Shown: positions 7,076 through 15,703, counted from the first letter of the stretch. The stretch is 64,000 nt of DNA from Bacteroidaceae bacterium (GCA_017481745.1 JAFUOV010000007.1:1-64000); one strand, 5' to 3'. Translations and numbers: made by a program. Notes: a model not told the origin generated them from the sequence alone.

Positions 7076-8518
7076 ATGAAAACAAAAATTGCACTTCTGA
7101 TGTGTGTGCTCCTCGGCATGAGCCAAGCGTGGGCACAAAGCGATGAAACAGCGACAGCCGCATTCCCTGGTGCCGAGGGTTATGGCAAATATACAGTGGG
7201 CGGTCGTGGAGGAAAAGTCTATGTAGTAACGACACTCGAAGATTACGACAAAGGCGAGAAACCCATCGAAGGCTCGTTCCGTCGCGCGGTAGAGAAGAAA
7301 GGTGCACGCACCATCGTATTTGCCGTAGCCGGTAACATCACACTTAAACGCAAGCTCGACATAACCAAGGATAGCATAACCATAGCCGGGCAAACAGCAC
7401 CTGCACCGGGTGTGTGCATAGGCGGTCATCAAGTACGCATCAAAGCCAATCAAGTGATACTGCGCTATCTGCGCTTCCGCTTGGGCGACACCAACCAAGA
7501 AGAGAGCGATGCCCTATCGAGCAATGCCTCAACCGAGAAGGGTCAATTCAACGATATCATCATCGACCACTGCTCGGTAAGTTGGAGTACCGACGAGTGC
7601 GCATCGTTCTATGGCAACGAGCGAATAACCTTCCAATGGAACATCGTATCGGAGAGCCTTCGCAAGAGTATTCACGCCAAGGGTGAGCACGGCTACGGCG
7701 GTATATGGGGTGGAAAAGGTGCATCGTACCACCACAACCTGCTGGCACACCACGACAGCCGCAACCCGCGTTTCGACCACCCGGGCGTAACCGATATATC
7801 GGGTGTGATAGACTTCCGCAACAATGTCATCTATAACTGGGGCAACAACAGCTCTTACGGCGGACAATGCCGCACCATCAACATCGTCAACAACTACTAC
7901 AAACCCGGACCTGCCACTACCAAGAGCAAGCGCAACCGCATCTTTGCCCCCGAAGCCGGCATCAACGATACGCACTATGGCTACGGCGAATACTACGTAA
8001 ACGGCAATGTTATTGTAGGCGACAAGACTGCGACCAAGAACAATTGGGCAGGTGGTGTGCAACAAATCAAGAAAGACATCGACCCGCTTGTATTCAGCTA
8101 CGATACAATACGCATGAAAGAGCCATTCCCGTTTGCCAATCTGCCTTACAGCGATGCCGAGACTGCATACGAGCAAGTACTTGCCAACGTAGGCGCATCG
8201 TTGTGGCGCGACGAAGTAGATAGCCGCATCGTAGAGGAGGTGCGCAAGGGCAAGGCTACATACGGCGAGAAGGGATTGATTGACAGCCAAGAGCAAGTAG
8301 GTGGCTTCCCCGAATTGGAGCAGCTGGGCATCGCACAACTCGACTACGACCTTGACGGCATGCCCGACGATTGGGAAGTGTTGAAAGGTCTGAACCCCGA
8401 GAACAAAAAAGATGCCAACGGCTACGACCTTTCGCCCCAATACACCAACATCGAGGTTTATATCAACTCACTCGTACCCGACGAGGCGATGACTATAATA
8501 CCCTCAAAGAAGAAATAA
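7076..8518 (+). CDS. Secreted pectate lyase, PL1 family
   Basis: This 480-residue protein has a signal peptide (MKTKIALLMCVLLGMSQAWAQ) followed by the PL1 hallmark AFPGAEGYGKYTVGGRGG. Core motifs mirror the first lyase in the window: QVILRYLRFRLGD, IIIDHCSVSWSTDE, HGYGGIWGGKGAS and LLAHHDSRNPRF with the catalytic arginine. It ends with DLDGMPDDWEVLKGLNPENKKD, a short calcium-binding repeat, but lacks the extra tail domain carried by the 571-residue lyase. The two differ through most of their length, so they are ancient paralogues and not a recent duplication. It follows the GH105 gene and precedes a strong hairpin terminator. Expected product: unsaturated oligogalacturonides. Confidence 0.9.
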   Translation: MKTKIALLMCVLLGMSQAWAQSDETATAAFPGAEGYGKYTVGGRGGKVYVVTTLEDYDKGEKPIEGSFRRAVEKKGARTIVFAVAGNITLKRKLDITKDSITIAGQTAPAPGVCIGGHQVRIKANQVILRYLRFRLGDTNQEESDALSSNASTEKGQFNDIIIDHCSVSWSTDECASFYGNERITFQWNIVSESLRKSIHAKGEHGYGGIWGGKGASYHHNLLAHHDSRNPRFDHPGVTDISGVIDFRNNVIYNWGNNSSYGGQCRTINIVNNYYKPGPATTKSKRNRIFAPEAGINDTHYGYGEYYVNGNVIVGDKTATKNNWAGGVQQIKKDIDPLVFSYDTIRMKEPFPFANLPYSDAETAYEQVLANVGASLWRDEVDSRIVEEVRKGKATYGEKGLIDSQEQVGGFPELEQLGIAQLDYDLDGMPDDWEVLKGLNPENKKDANGYDLSPQYTNIEVYINSLVPDEAMTIIPSKKK

Positions 8519-8575
8519 CATAGGTGGCACGCCCATAAGGCTGTGCGGCAATCCATAAAGTTCAAGACAAAGAAG

Positions 8576-8613
8576 AGGCTCATACTTGTTTCGCAACAAG
8601 TATGAGCCTTTTT
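8576..8613. terminator. Bidirectional rho-independent terminator
   Basis: AGGCTCATACTTGTT pairs perfectly with AACAAGTATGAGCCT around TCGC and is followed by a T-run (8608-8613). It sits between the convergent lyase gene (plus) and the TonB-type barrel gene (minus). The plus-strand direction has the better T-run. Confidence 0.85.
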
Positions 8614-8675
8614 CAGAGAATTATTTATAACCTTTTCTGCATATATCTTTGTTGTTGGTGAAAGGCAACCATTTA

Positions 8676-11147
8676 TTACATTCCACCTTGAGCACCCATG
8701 CCTTCCGACGAACCGCCTACAATATCGTCGTTAACAATACTGCGGTTGGCTTTCTTCACTTGCGCCTTGAGGCTACCGAAGGTATACGACACACTCAATG
8801 TGAGTTGTTGTGCCAGCGTACCGCCCTCCGATATATTTTCAAAGCCATCACCGATAGTGCGCACACGATAGCGATTGTATTTATGGAACAAGTTGTTGGC
8901 TGACAAGGTAACCTTGAGTTTGTCATCAAAGAAACGTTGCGTTACACTCATTCCATAGTAATACCACATCAATTCGCTCTCGAGCTGTATGTGTCCGTCG
9001 GGCAATCCGCCTCCGGCATTGACACTTAACGTACCGTTTTTCCATGCAGTCCAATTAAATCCGGCAAAGAGCGAGCCACCCCAACGTTGGTCCTTCATCT
9101 TGAGATGCGGTGCATTGAATATCTTGTAGGCAGGTTGCAAGTTGACATAGTAGTTGAACTTGGGCGAAGGTTGCCCCGATATGTATGCCGCCAAACCGTA
9201 AGTTTGCACCGTAGCGATGTTGCCATAAGTAGTGTGCGAAATACCACTCTCGGCATCTATATAATCGAGGGGCGTAATAGCATTGTTTGATATCTTTGCC
9301 ATCCACTGCATATTGAGGTTGAACTTGCCTTTGAATATCGAGTAGGCAGCCGTAATAGAGTGTGTTACCTCGGGTTGCAAGTCGGGGTTACCCGATAGAA
9401 CACTGGTGGGTGTAGTCCACTGCTCATAAGGCGACAGGTAGCTGATACCGGGACGATTGATGCGTTGTGTATATGACAAGCGCAACGACTCCATAGGCGA
9501 CAAGTTATAGTTGATTGAGGCGTAGGGCACGACGTTTCCGTAGGGTTTTCCATAGTCAACTCGTTCATTGCCATTTTGAAAAGTAGCATCAATAAAGGTA
9601 GCTTCGTAGCGACCGCCTACGCGAAAGCCCCAAGTAGAGCGAGTAAAACCATATCCGGCATAAAGGGCGGCTATCTGTTGTGTATAGTCAAATTGTTGCG
9701 CCATGCCCAACGACTTCCATTCACCGTTTTGCAACATCATGTAGTCGTCGTCGCTGTGGTTAAGACGTGCTATATATTTGGCTCCCGCCTCTATCGAGTG
9801 CTCGGCATTGATAGGGTTGTTATAATCGAGCTGTACGGTGTGCTCCTGCGAGAAGGCATTATTCTCGTTTTTCTGACCCTCCATAGGAGCATTGAGTGTG
9901 GCTTCGTCAAACATGATAGAATCGCTATACAACGACCCATTGGGGTTATACTCGTAACGATATGAAGCGGTGAGCGTGTGCATAGGACGATTGAACGTGT
10001 GTTGATAGTCGAAGTTGGCAGATGCCCCACCCCACGTACCGCCTTGCGTGATGCGGTCGATATAATGTATCTTTTGAACACCGGCTTGGCTGAAAGTCTT
10101 GTTCGAGGCATTGCCTTCGGCTCCATAAAATCCTAAGTTGCCCGATACACCCAGCGTAAAGAGATTGAGCGAATCCAACTCATAGCTACTCTCAAACGTC
10201 AGGAAGTGAAACTGTCCGCCTACTTTCATATCGCCAAAGTCGCTGGTATTTATCTCGGTATAATACATATCGGGGTTGTTATAGTTATATCTTACCGCAT
10301 CGCTATACTGGTAGTTATTGAACTTGCCTCCGAAATAGTTGAGCGAAGCCGTAAACTTCTTGTGCTGCATAGTTAGGTAGGCATTGCCGCCAAACGAGCC
10401 TTGCAATGCATTGCAATAAGCCGACAACGTACCGGTTACACCTGTAACATCCGACACTTCCGAGCGCACCGTAATGATGTTGATAATACCGCCTGCACCC
10501 TCGGCATCGTAACGAGTTGAGGGGTTGGTCATCACTTGAATATCCTGCACACCCGATGCCGGCATGGCTTTAAACACCTCTTTCATATTGTTTTTTATCA
10601 TGGTCGACTCCTTACCGTTGATGAGCACCTTGAAGTCGCCCGAACCGTTTAGCTGCACATTATCCTCGCCATCGACAGTTACCATAGGTACTTTGCGCAG
10701 CATATCGAGCAGTGTTTTGCCATCGGACTCGGGGTCGGCAGTTACATCGTAAGTAATCTTCTCGGCATCCGACTTGATAATAGGTTTCTGCGATACGACT
10801 ACCACCTCCTCAAGTTCGGTCGACGACTTCAATACAATATTGCCCATATCATAAGCCGATAAAGCGGGTACTTTTACCTCGGTGCGATAGGGCGAATATC
10901 CCACCGAAGTGATTTCGATGTTATACTTCTTACCCTGACTGAGTTGCATGGCAAATGTGCCATTGGCATCGGCAGCCAATCGTGTTACATTCTTTGTGCC
11001 TTCGTATGCACCTACCGTAGCATAGGGCACTGTCTCGCCTGTTGCATCTACCACGACACCCTTTACTTGGCAGGCATCTTGAGCCATAGCAACCATACTT
11101 GCAGCCATGCAACAAGCGATGAGCAATGTTTGTATAAACCTTCTCAT
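8676..11147 (-). CDS. Outer-membrane beta-barrel, TonB-dependent receptor type
   Basis: An 823-residue protein with a signal peptide (MRRFIQTLLIACCMAASMVAMAQ), a carboxypeptidase-regulatory-like domain (about residues 26-105, VKGVVVDATGETVPYATVGAY), a plug-like region (EEVVVVSQKPIIKSDAEKI, then NPSTRYDAEGAGGIINII) and a long barrel ending in a Gly/Met-rich tail. This is the outer-membrane beta-barrel type (OMP_b-brl_3) common in Bacteroidota, not a SusC homologue; no SusD gene is near. It is the last gene of a minus-strand run that includes an ABC ATPase, a membrane permease, a GntR regulator and a repeat protein (39 bases from the preceding gene). A substrate cannot be named; export or envelope maintenance is as plausible as import. 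Confidence 0.85.
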   Translation of the reverse strand: MRRFIQTLLIACCMAASMVAMAQDACQVKGVVVDATGETVPYATVGAYEGTKNVTRLAADANGTFAMQLSQGKKYNIEITSVGYSPYRTEVKVPALSAYDMGNIVLKSSTELEEVVVVSQKPIIKSDAEKITYDVTADPESDGKTLLDMLRKVPMVTVDGEDNVQLNGSGDFKVLINGKESTMIKNNMKEVFKAMPASGVQDIQVMTNPSTRYDAEGAGGIINIITVRSEVSDVTGVTGTLSAYCNALQGSFGGNAYLTMQHKKFTASLNYFGGKFNNYQYSDAVRYNYNNPDMYYTEINTSDFGDMKVGGQFHFLTFESSYELDSLNLFTLGVSGNLGFYGAEGNASNKTFSQAGVQKIHYIDRITQGGTWGGASANFDYQHTFNRPMHTLTASYRYEYNPNGSLYSDSIMFDEATLNAPMEGQKNENNAFSQEHTVQLDYNNPINAEHSIEAGAKYIARLNHSDDDYMMLQNGEWKSLGMAQQFDYTQQIAALYAGYGFTRSTWGFRVGGRYEATFIDATFQNGNERVDYGKPYGNVVPYASINYNLSPMESLRLSYTQRINRPGISYLSPYEQWTTPTSVLSGNPDLQPEVTHSITAAYSIFKGKFNLNMQWMAKISNNAITPLDYIDAESGISHTTYGNIATVQTYGLAAYISGQPSPKFNYYVNLQPAYKIFNAPHLKMKDQRWGGSLFAGFNWTAWKNGTLSVNAGGGLPDGHIQLESELMWYYYGMSVTQRFFDDKLKVTLSANNLFHKYNRYRVRTIGDGFENISEGGTLAQQLTLSVSYTFGSLKAQVKKANRSIVNDDIVGGSSEGMGAQGGM

Positions 11148-11185
11148 AAATTAAAATTTTTATGTATGTATTTGATTTACAATTA

Positions 11186-12187
11186 CTACTTCACTTTCAC
11201 GCCACCGACTCCTATATTGACAACTTCTTCGCCATTTTCTCTCACCACCACACCGGCAGGCGAAATTGCAACCTTGGTATCCTCGCTATCGACAAATACT
11301 CCGGCAGGCGATATATTTACCTTGTCGCCATCACTCTCCACATGAACGCCACTCGGCGAGATGTTCACAACATCCGACCCCTCGGCATCGTCGTCATCCA
11401 TTTTATTATCCTCGACGGTAATGTCTATCACCTCTTCATTCACCCTCGACACGATAGAGCAGTCTTTTATCTGCGCAAGGGCGCTGTTGGCTTTGTTCCA
11501 TGAGCATACACCTATACTGCTATCATTCAATTTTATGGCACTGCATGTACCGGCAATCGTCATGGCACCTACATTCGAGCCGTTGACATCGAGCGAAGTA
11601 TTTGCGCCATTCAGCTTCAAAGCTCCTACGTTACAACTTTCGAGCACCATTGTTGCCGTACGCGTTGTATCACTGCTCAACAAAGCACCGAGATTGGTGG
11701 CTCGTGCAAGGAAATCGCCCAAAGAGTTAATACGCAGGGCTTTTATATTGGCAGAGACGACATGAACATCGACCGTCGGCACGCTGTTCTCGACAAGGAG
11801 TTTCGAGTTCTCGGGCAACTCGACAGTAAGCACCAAGCCATCGGCAGTGAGGTCGCTGACATTCTGCAGATTGACAATGATAGAATCACCCTCGAGCACA
11901 GCCTCGACGCCCATAGCAGGGTCGACAAAATTGACCGATGAGAGGGTATCGACTTTACCCGAATAGGTAGTAACAAGAACGTAGCAATCGGGCACACTAC
12001 TGCGATCGGGCGATGTTACCTTCATGTTGTAGGTGTAGGTCGTATTGTCGGTCGAATTCATAACCTTGCTTACCACATCACCCAACGAGGGCAGTTTGGT
12101 AGCCATAATGCCTATAACTATAACCGGTGCCAAGATGACAACAGCCAGAACAATTATCATTAATATAGTTGAGCGTTTCATATTCAT
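11186..12187 (-). CDS. Membrane-anchored adhesin-like protein with C-terminal 16-residue repeats
   Basis: A 333-residue protein with an N-terminal hydrophobic anchor (ILMIIVLAVVILAPVIVIGIM), a central beta-rich region resembling the head-GIN/DUF2807 or DUF4097 class, and three and a half C-terminal repeats from about residue 273. The repeat follows the pattern V-x-I-S-P-x-G-V-x-V with a 16-residue period (VNISPSGVHVESDGDK, VNISPAGVFVDSEDTK, VAISPAGVVVRENGEE, then a degenerate copy). Such regular Gly-containing turns suggest a beta-solenoid. It lies between the GntR regulator and the TonB-type barrel. An alternative ATG lies two codons in (12181). Role unknown; by position it may be the periplasmic or surface partner of the ABC/barrel module. 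Confidence 0.75.
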   Translation of the reverse strand: MNMKRSTILMIIVLAVVILAPVIVIGIMATKLPSLGDVVSKVMNSTDNTTYTYNMKVTSPDRSSVPDCYVLVTTYSGKVDTLSSVNFVDPAMGVEAVLEGDSIIVNLQNVSDLTADGLVLTVELPENSKLLVENSVPTVDVHVVSANIKALRINSLGDFLARATNLGALLSSDTTRTATMVLESCNVGALKLNGANTSLDVNGSNVGAMTIAGTCSAIKLNDSSIGVCSWNKANSALAQIKDCSIVSRVNEEVIDITVEDNKMDDDDAEGSDVVNISPSGVHVESDGDKVNISPAGVFVDSEDTKVAISPAGVVVRENGEEVVNIGVGGVKVK

Positions 12188-12201
12188 TGATTTTTAGAGT
12201 G

Positions 12202-12612
12202 TTATACAGATAAATTTTCGGGGGGATAAATTTCGGTTTTATTGTTTTTGTGTTCGTCGAGGTATTGTGCGTAATGTGTTTCAATCTCCTCGACCGATAT
12301 ACCCAGCGTATACAATCGGTTGAAGAACAAAGGCAGTTCGTCGCTGAAGAAGCGCTCTCGGCGCAACGCTTTGATACGATGCTTGCCTTCGGGCGACACA
12401 TAGTAGCCTATACCACGCTTATTGAAGATGATGTCTTGCTGTTGCAGCCACTCGTACGACCGCACCACCGTATTGGCATTCACTTCGACCAGAGCCGCAT
12501 ACTCGCGAATAGAGGGTATTCGCTCGCCGGGTGGGAACTTATTCTCCAATATTTCATCGCAAATGCGCTCGGCTATCTGCAGATATATAGATTGATTATC
12601 GCGAAATATCAT
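12202..12612 (-). CDS. GntR-family regulator, YtrA type
   Basis: This 136-residue protein has an N-terminal winged helix (IYLQIAERICDEILENKF, PPGERIPSIREYAA, VNANTVVRSYEWLQQQDI) and a short C-terminal dimerisation segment, the YtrA architecture. YtrA-type repressors usually control their own ABC-transporter operon. I chose the ATG at 12612 (MIFRDNQSIYLQ) because it lies 7 bases after the permease stop; an upstream in-frame start overlaps the permease. Unusually for such operons, the regulator gene comes third, after the ATPase and permease genes. It probably binds near the operon promoter at 14315-14344 (inference). Confidence 0.88.
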   Translation of the reverse strand: MIFRDNQSIYLQIAERICDEILENKFPPGERIPSIREYAALVEVNANTVVRSYEWLQQQDIIFNKRGIGYYVSPEGKHRIKALRRERFFSDELPLFFNRLYTLGISVEEIETHYAQYLDEHKNNKTEIYPPENLSV

Positions 12613-12619
12613 AGCTATA

Positions 12620-13372
12620 TCATTTTTTTGTTTCGTTGGTTTCCATTTCACACATACGCATATATCCAATGAAAAGGAATAGTATTATCATAATGACCGA
12701 TATGACATATCCTACATTCTGGTACACGCCAAAGTCGGTATCGGGTAGTTGTTGCAACCTCTCCATGGCAGCCAAGTTGACCAACTGCAACGTGCCGGTT
12801 ATCGCCACCAACATAGAGATGATAAAGCCCAGAAGCATCGACAATCCTGTGGTCTTCAAGAAAGCATGACGAGTAAATATCATGGCACCCATCAGATAGA
12901 ACGCAGTAGCCGAGAAGTATGAGATGAGATAGGGACAGAGCAACTCTTTGTTAATCTCAACACCGGCATAGGGCATAGTGAATTGTGGCATTGAAAGGGT
13001 AAAGAGAGCTGTTACCAATATGGCTACATACTGTGCTATAAACAACACAACAGCAAACATAATAGGGACTACTACATAGAGGTGCACCACCATTGCCATG
13101 AATTTCTCCAGTTGCGACACCGGCGTGAGCATAAACTTTATCTTGTTGGCTTTTGTATTGAAAAATGCCGAGAAGCTACTTGCCAACACAATCGCAAAGA
13201 TAAACATGGCAGCCGAGAGGTTAAAAAAGTTGATAGAACCGCCCGAGATGCTCATCAAGGCGCCAAAAACACCGGCAAGGATGATTAATTGCAGTCGGAT
13301 ACTACGATTTTCCGAAAAATACTTTTTCAGATAGGCTGTAAAACGACCGAAAGAGAATATTTGATTTTCCAT
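12620..13372 (-). CDS. ABC transporter membrane subunit (putative)
   Basis: A 250-residue protein with about six hydrophobic segments: LQLIILAGVFGALMSISG, LSAAMFIFAIVLASSFSAFF, VVVPIMFAVVLFIAQYVAIL, and others to VISVIMIILFLFIGYM. There is no clear permease family signature, but it sits 19 bases after an ABC ATPase gene and 7 bases before a GntR/YtrA gene, the usual context of small ABC-2-like permeases. The ATG at 13372 (MENQIFSFGR) is preferred; an in-frame GTG lies three codons upstream. The ATPase and permease would make a dimeric exporter or an envelope-stress transporter of unknown substrate. Confidence 0.75.
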   Translation of the reverse strand: MENQIFSFGRFTAYLKKYFSENRSIRLQLIILAGVFGALMSISGGSINFFNLSAAMFIFAIVLASSFSAFFNTKANKIKFMLTPVSQLEKFMAMVVHLYVVVPIMFAVVLFIAQYVAILVTALFTLSMPQFTMPYAGVEINKELLCPYLISYFSATAFYLMGAMIFTRHAFLKTTGLSMLLGFIISMLVAITGTLQLVNLAAMERLQQLPDTDFGVYQNVGYVISVIMIILFLFIGYMRMCEMETNETKK

Positions 13373-13391
13373 AATTGACACTTATAAAAGA

Positions 13392-14225
13392 TTAGATAAA
13401 CAGACTTTTTACCACTTCGGGGTTGGTTATAATACTGTTGAACAGCACTTCAAGGTCGACCGAAGTCTCTATACCATCGAGATTGGGTCGCACACCCACA
13501 AAACCTTGCGGAGTGAATGTCGAGTAGATGCAACCCTGCAAGTCGTCCTTCGAGGTTGTGTGCACAAACTCCATCTTCTCGGCAATCTTCAACACACTCT
13601 CATTGAGCAAGATAGTATTGTCATGCAACACCAATACGCGGTCTATCATGCTCTCCAAGTCGCGCACTTGGTGGGTCGATATCACAATACTGCGTTCATC
13701 GCTCATACCCAACGCTATCGCTTTGCGAAATTGGCTCTTCGAGGGGATATCCATGCCATTGGTAGGCTCGTCCATAAAGAGCAACGGAGTGTTGGTAGCC
13801 AGCGCAAAACTTACTATAAATTTTTTCTTCTGTCCCATCGAGTATTGCGATAGGTCTTTAACTTGAGGCAACTCAAAAATCTGCAAGAAATTGTCAAATT
13901 GCTCACGATTGAACAACGGATAGAACGAAGCATTATTCTTGACATAACGCTCTGCCGATACGGCGGGCAAGTCAAACTCCTCGGGCAACAGATATATATT
14001 TTGCAACGTCTGAGGCAAACGCTTACCGGCAGATACACCATCAATCGTGATAGTACCTATATGAGGAAACATCAGACCGGTCAATAGATAGAGCAATGTA
14101 GACTTGCCCGAGCCATTCTTTCCCAACAATCCATATACACCACCCGGTGTGATATCGAAGTTGAGCTTGTTGAGCAGATACTCGTTGCGACGATACGAGA
14201 ATGCCATTTCTTCTACTTTCAGCAT
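13392..14225 (-). CDS. ABC transporter ATP-binding protein
   Basis: This 277-residue protein has a Walker A GKNGSGKST (residues 35-43), the ABC signature in the variant form YSMGQKKK, and a Walker B LLFMDEPTNGMD followed by the switch histidine in IVISTHQVRDLE. The closest class is the single-domain ATPases of YtrB/CcmA-like ABC-2 systems. The start at 14225 (MLKVEEMAFSYRR) is preferred because it fits the family's N-terminus; an in-frame extension begins nine codons earlier. It is the first gene of a five-gene minus-strand run with a good promoter upstream. Confidence 0.9.
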   Translation of the reverse strand: MLKVEEMAFSYRRNEYLLNKLNFDITPGGVYGLLGKNGSGKSTLLYLLTGLMFPHIGTITIDGVSAGKRLPQTLQNIYLLPEEFDLPAVSAERYVKNNASFYPLFNREQFDNFLQIFELPQVKDLSQYSMGQKKKFIVSFALATNTPLLFMDEPTNGMDIPSKSQFRKAIALGMSDERSIVISTHQVRDLESMIDRVLVLHDNTILLNESVLKIAEKMEFVHTTSKDDLQGCIYSTFTPQGFVGVRPNLDGIETSVDLEVLFNSIITNPEVVKSLFI

Positions 14226-14314
14226 AATTGTAAGTATTTGAGGGTTTATCAATTTCCACTTATTACAACTACAAGGGTTGTATTGTTTGAGTGTATTAGT
14301 TTAATAGTACACTG

Positions 14315-14344
14315 CAAAGGTAAGCACTTTTTTTATTTCTCCAA
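14315..14344 (-). promoter_or_regulatory. Promoter of the ABC-GntR-barrel operon
   Basis: On the minus strand TTTG, a 19-base spacer and TACCTTTG form a near-consensus Bacteroides -33/-7 promoter, about 90 bases upstream of the ATPase start. It lies back-to-back with a plus-strand promoter for the 14451 gene. Confidence 0.7.
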
Positions 14345-14370
14345 AAAAAATCGCAAAAAAATTTTAGTTT

Positions 14371-14402
14371 TTTGCAATTTTCGTCTACAAGTAGTAATTT
14401 TA
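14371..14402 (+). promoter_or_regulatory. Promoter of the 14451-15434 gene pair
   Basis: TTTG at 14371-14374, a 20-base spacer and TAATTTTA at 14395-14402. The -7 box ends in A where G is usual, so it is a slightly weaker match. Confidence 0.5.
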
Positions 14403-14450
14403 CGGTGCAAAACCGCAAATACACATTATTAATTATAATAAAGATTAATT

Positions 14451-14777
14451 ATGAGCCAAGACAACGATTTCTTTTCATTCGACGACGACAAAGCAGTAGA
14501 ATTTATCCGTCCTCGTCTACCCCAAGAGATACAAGATAAGTATAGCGACAACGAGATTATATACATCGGCGACATCGTGTACGACTACTACGAGCAAAAA
14601 GGCTTCTTCGAAGAGAACAACAACGACGAGGTAGACCTCGATGTTGACGAGCTGATAGAGTTTGTACGCAAATCGCTGAAGAAAGACAGTGGCGCCGAGT
14701 ATGCCGACGAGGATATAGAGTTCCTTGTACGAGGCGAGCTCGACTACGAAGAATACTTAGGCATGTGGGAGGCATAA
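14451..14777 (+). CDS. Small acidic protein of unknown function
   Basis: This 108-residue, very acidic protein (DDDK, NNNDEVDLDVDEL, GELDYEEYLG) has no signal peptide or membrane segment. Two halves look alike: AVEFIRPRLPQEIQDKYSDNEI with YIGDIVYDYYEQKGF, and LIEFVRKSLKKDSGAEYADEDI with FLVRGELDYEEYLG. This suggests an internal duplication of a 45-50 residue helical unit. It has its own promoter and is followed after 3 bases by an OmpA-like gene, so the two are likely co-transcribed. I do not recognise a named function. Confidence 0.75.
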   Translation: MSQDNDFFSFDDDKAVEFIRPRLPQEIQDKYSDNEIIYIGDIVYDYYEQKGFFEENNNDEVDLDVDELIEFVRKSLKKDSGAEYADEDIEFLVRGELDYEEYLGMWEA

Positions 14778-14780
14778 CAG

Positions 14781-15434
14781 ATGAACAGAAGCAACCTTCT
14801 CATAGCCCTCATATTCACACTATGCTACGCAATAGCTCCCATCGGCGCATCGGCACAAGATAGCTGGATAGACAAGCTCTTCGGCAAGAAAACACAAGCT
14901 GCTCCCACCGAGCATCCCGAGCTTACCGAACTGACCGTCGACGAGAACCTGCTTATACCCGAGCTCACCGACAAACAGGCTATACAGGCGCGCAAGATAC
15001 AAAAGAAAGAGGCCGACCGCATTGAGGCAAACCGCAATATAGCCGTCGAGTTGATACGCGACGACGAGGTTATACAAGCCACAATACCGGCATCGTTACT
15101 CTTTGCGCCCAACGAAACAAGCCTGCTCGACTCGTCGGATGCCATCTTGCGCACGCTGCTACCTTGCCTGCGCACCCCCGACTATTACCACGTGCTATTG
15201 GTGATGCACAGCGACAATACCGGCAACGAGGAGTATAACTATGCCATCACTACCGAGCGTGTATTTGCCATATACGATTGGTTTGAGAGCAATGGCGGTT
15301 GTGTAGAATATGTCGTTCCATACGCAGCGGGAGCTTTCGAGCCCATAAAGCCCAACAACACCGTAGCCGGCAGAAATGCCAACCGTCGCTTGGAGGTTTA
15401 CATCATTCCTGCCGAGCAGATGTTTACCAAGTAA
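14781..15434 (+). CDS. OmpA-like periplasmic/outer-membrane protein
   Basis: This 217-residue protein has a signal peptide (LLIALIFTLCYAIAPIGASAQ), a Lys/Glu-rich linker (ARKIQKKEADRIEANRNIA), and a C-terminal OmpA-type peptidoglycan-binding domain. Domain features are IPASLLFAPNETSLLDSSD (the usual FxxxxxxL start), HVLLVMHSDNTG, TTERVFAIYDWFESNG and AGRNANRRLEVYIIP (the NRRVE-like end). The diaminopimelate-contacting Asp and Arg are plausible at HSDN and NRRLE. It probably tethers the envelope to peptidoglycan. It is 3 bases downstream of the acidic protein and followed by a terminator. Confidence 0.82.
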   Translation: MNRSNLLIALIFTLCYAIAPIGASAQDSWIDKLFGKKTQAAPTEHPELTELTVDENLLIPELTDKQAIQARKIQKKEADRIEANRNIAVELIRDDEVIQATIPASLLFAPNETSLLDSSDAILRTLLPCLRTPDYYHVLLVMHSDNTGNEEYNYAITTERVFAIYDWFESNGGCVEYVVPYAAGAFEPIKPNNTVAGRNANRRLEVYIIPAEQMFTK

Positions 15435-15455
15435 AAAACATACAACAACCGATAT

Positions 15456-15494
15456 GTGGAGAAATAGCCTCACAGGGCAATTTCTCCACTTTTA
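15456..15494 (+). terminator. Rho-independent terminator after the OmpA-like gene
   Basis: GTGGAGAAAT pairs with ATTTCTCCAC around a 14-base loop and is followed by TTTTATT. Confidence 0.75.
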
Positions 15495-15549
15495 TTATAT
15501 AAATCAAACGTTTTTATCGAAAAACGATATTTTTTTATTGAATTTCCTT

Positions 15550-15660
15550 TTGCCATCAAAAATATATCATTATCTTTGCAGAAGATAGGATGCGGCTCGG
15601 ATGAACTACAAACAAGTTTGTATTCTTCGCTCGCCTTTCACTACCTTTGCAAAAGATAAA
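15550..15660 (+). promoter_or_regulatory. Duplicated promoter-bearing element upstream of sppA
   Basis: Two near-identical -7 regions lie 71 bases apart: TATCTTTGCAGAAGATAG at 15571 and TACCTTTGCAAAAGATAA at 15642. Upstream of the first, TTG (15550-15552) is spaced 18 bases away; for the second, TTTG (15617-15620) is 21 bases away. Between them lies the perfect inverted repeat TACAAAC-AA-GTTTGTA (15607-15622). The pattern suggests a mobile or duplicated promoter cassette. Confidence 0.6.
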
Positions 15661-15703
15661 TAGAATTATCAAACATTTTTTATAACACATAAATATAACA
15701 ATC

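Noticed and set aside
8676..11147. SusC-type receptor
   Set aside because: The barrel lacks the SusC-type layout and has no SusD neighbour; it matches the other Bacteroidota barrel group.
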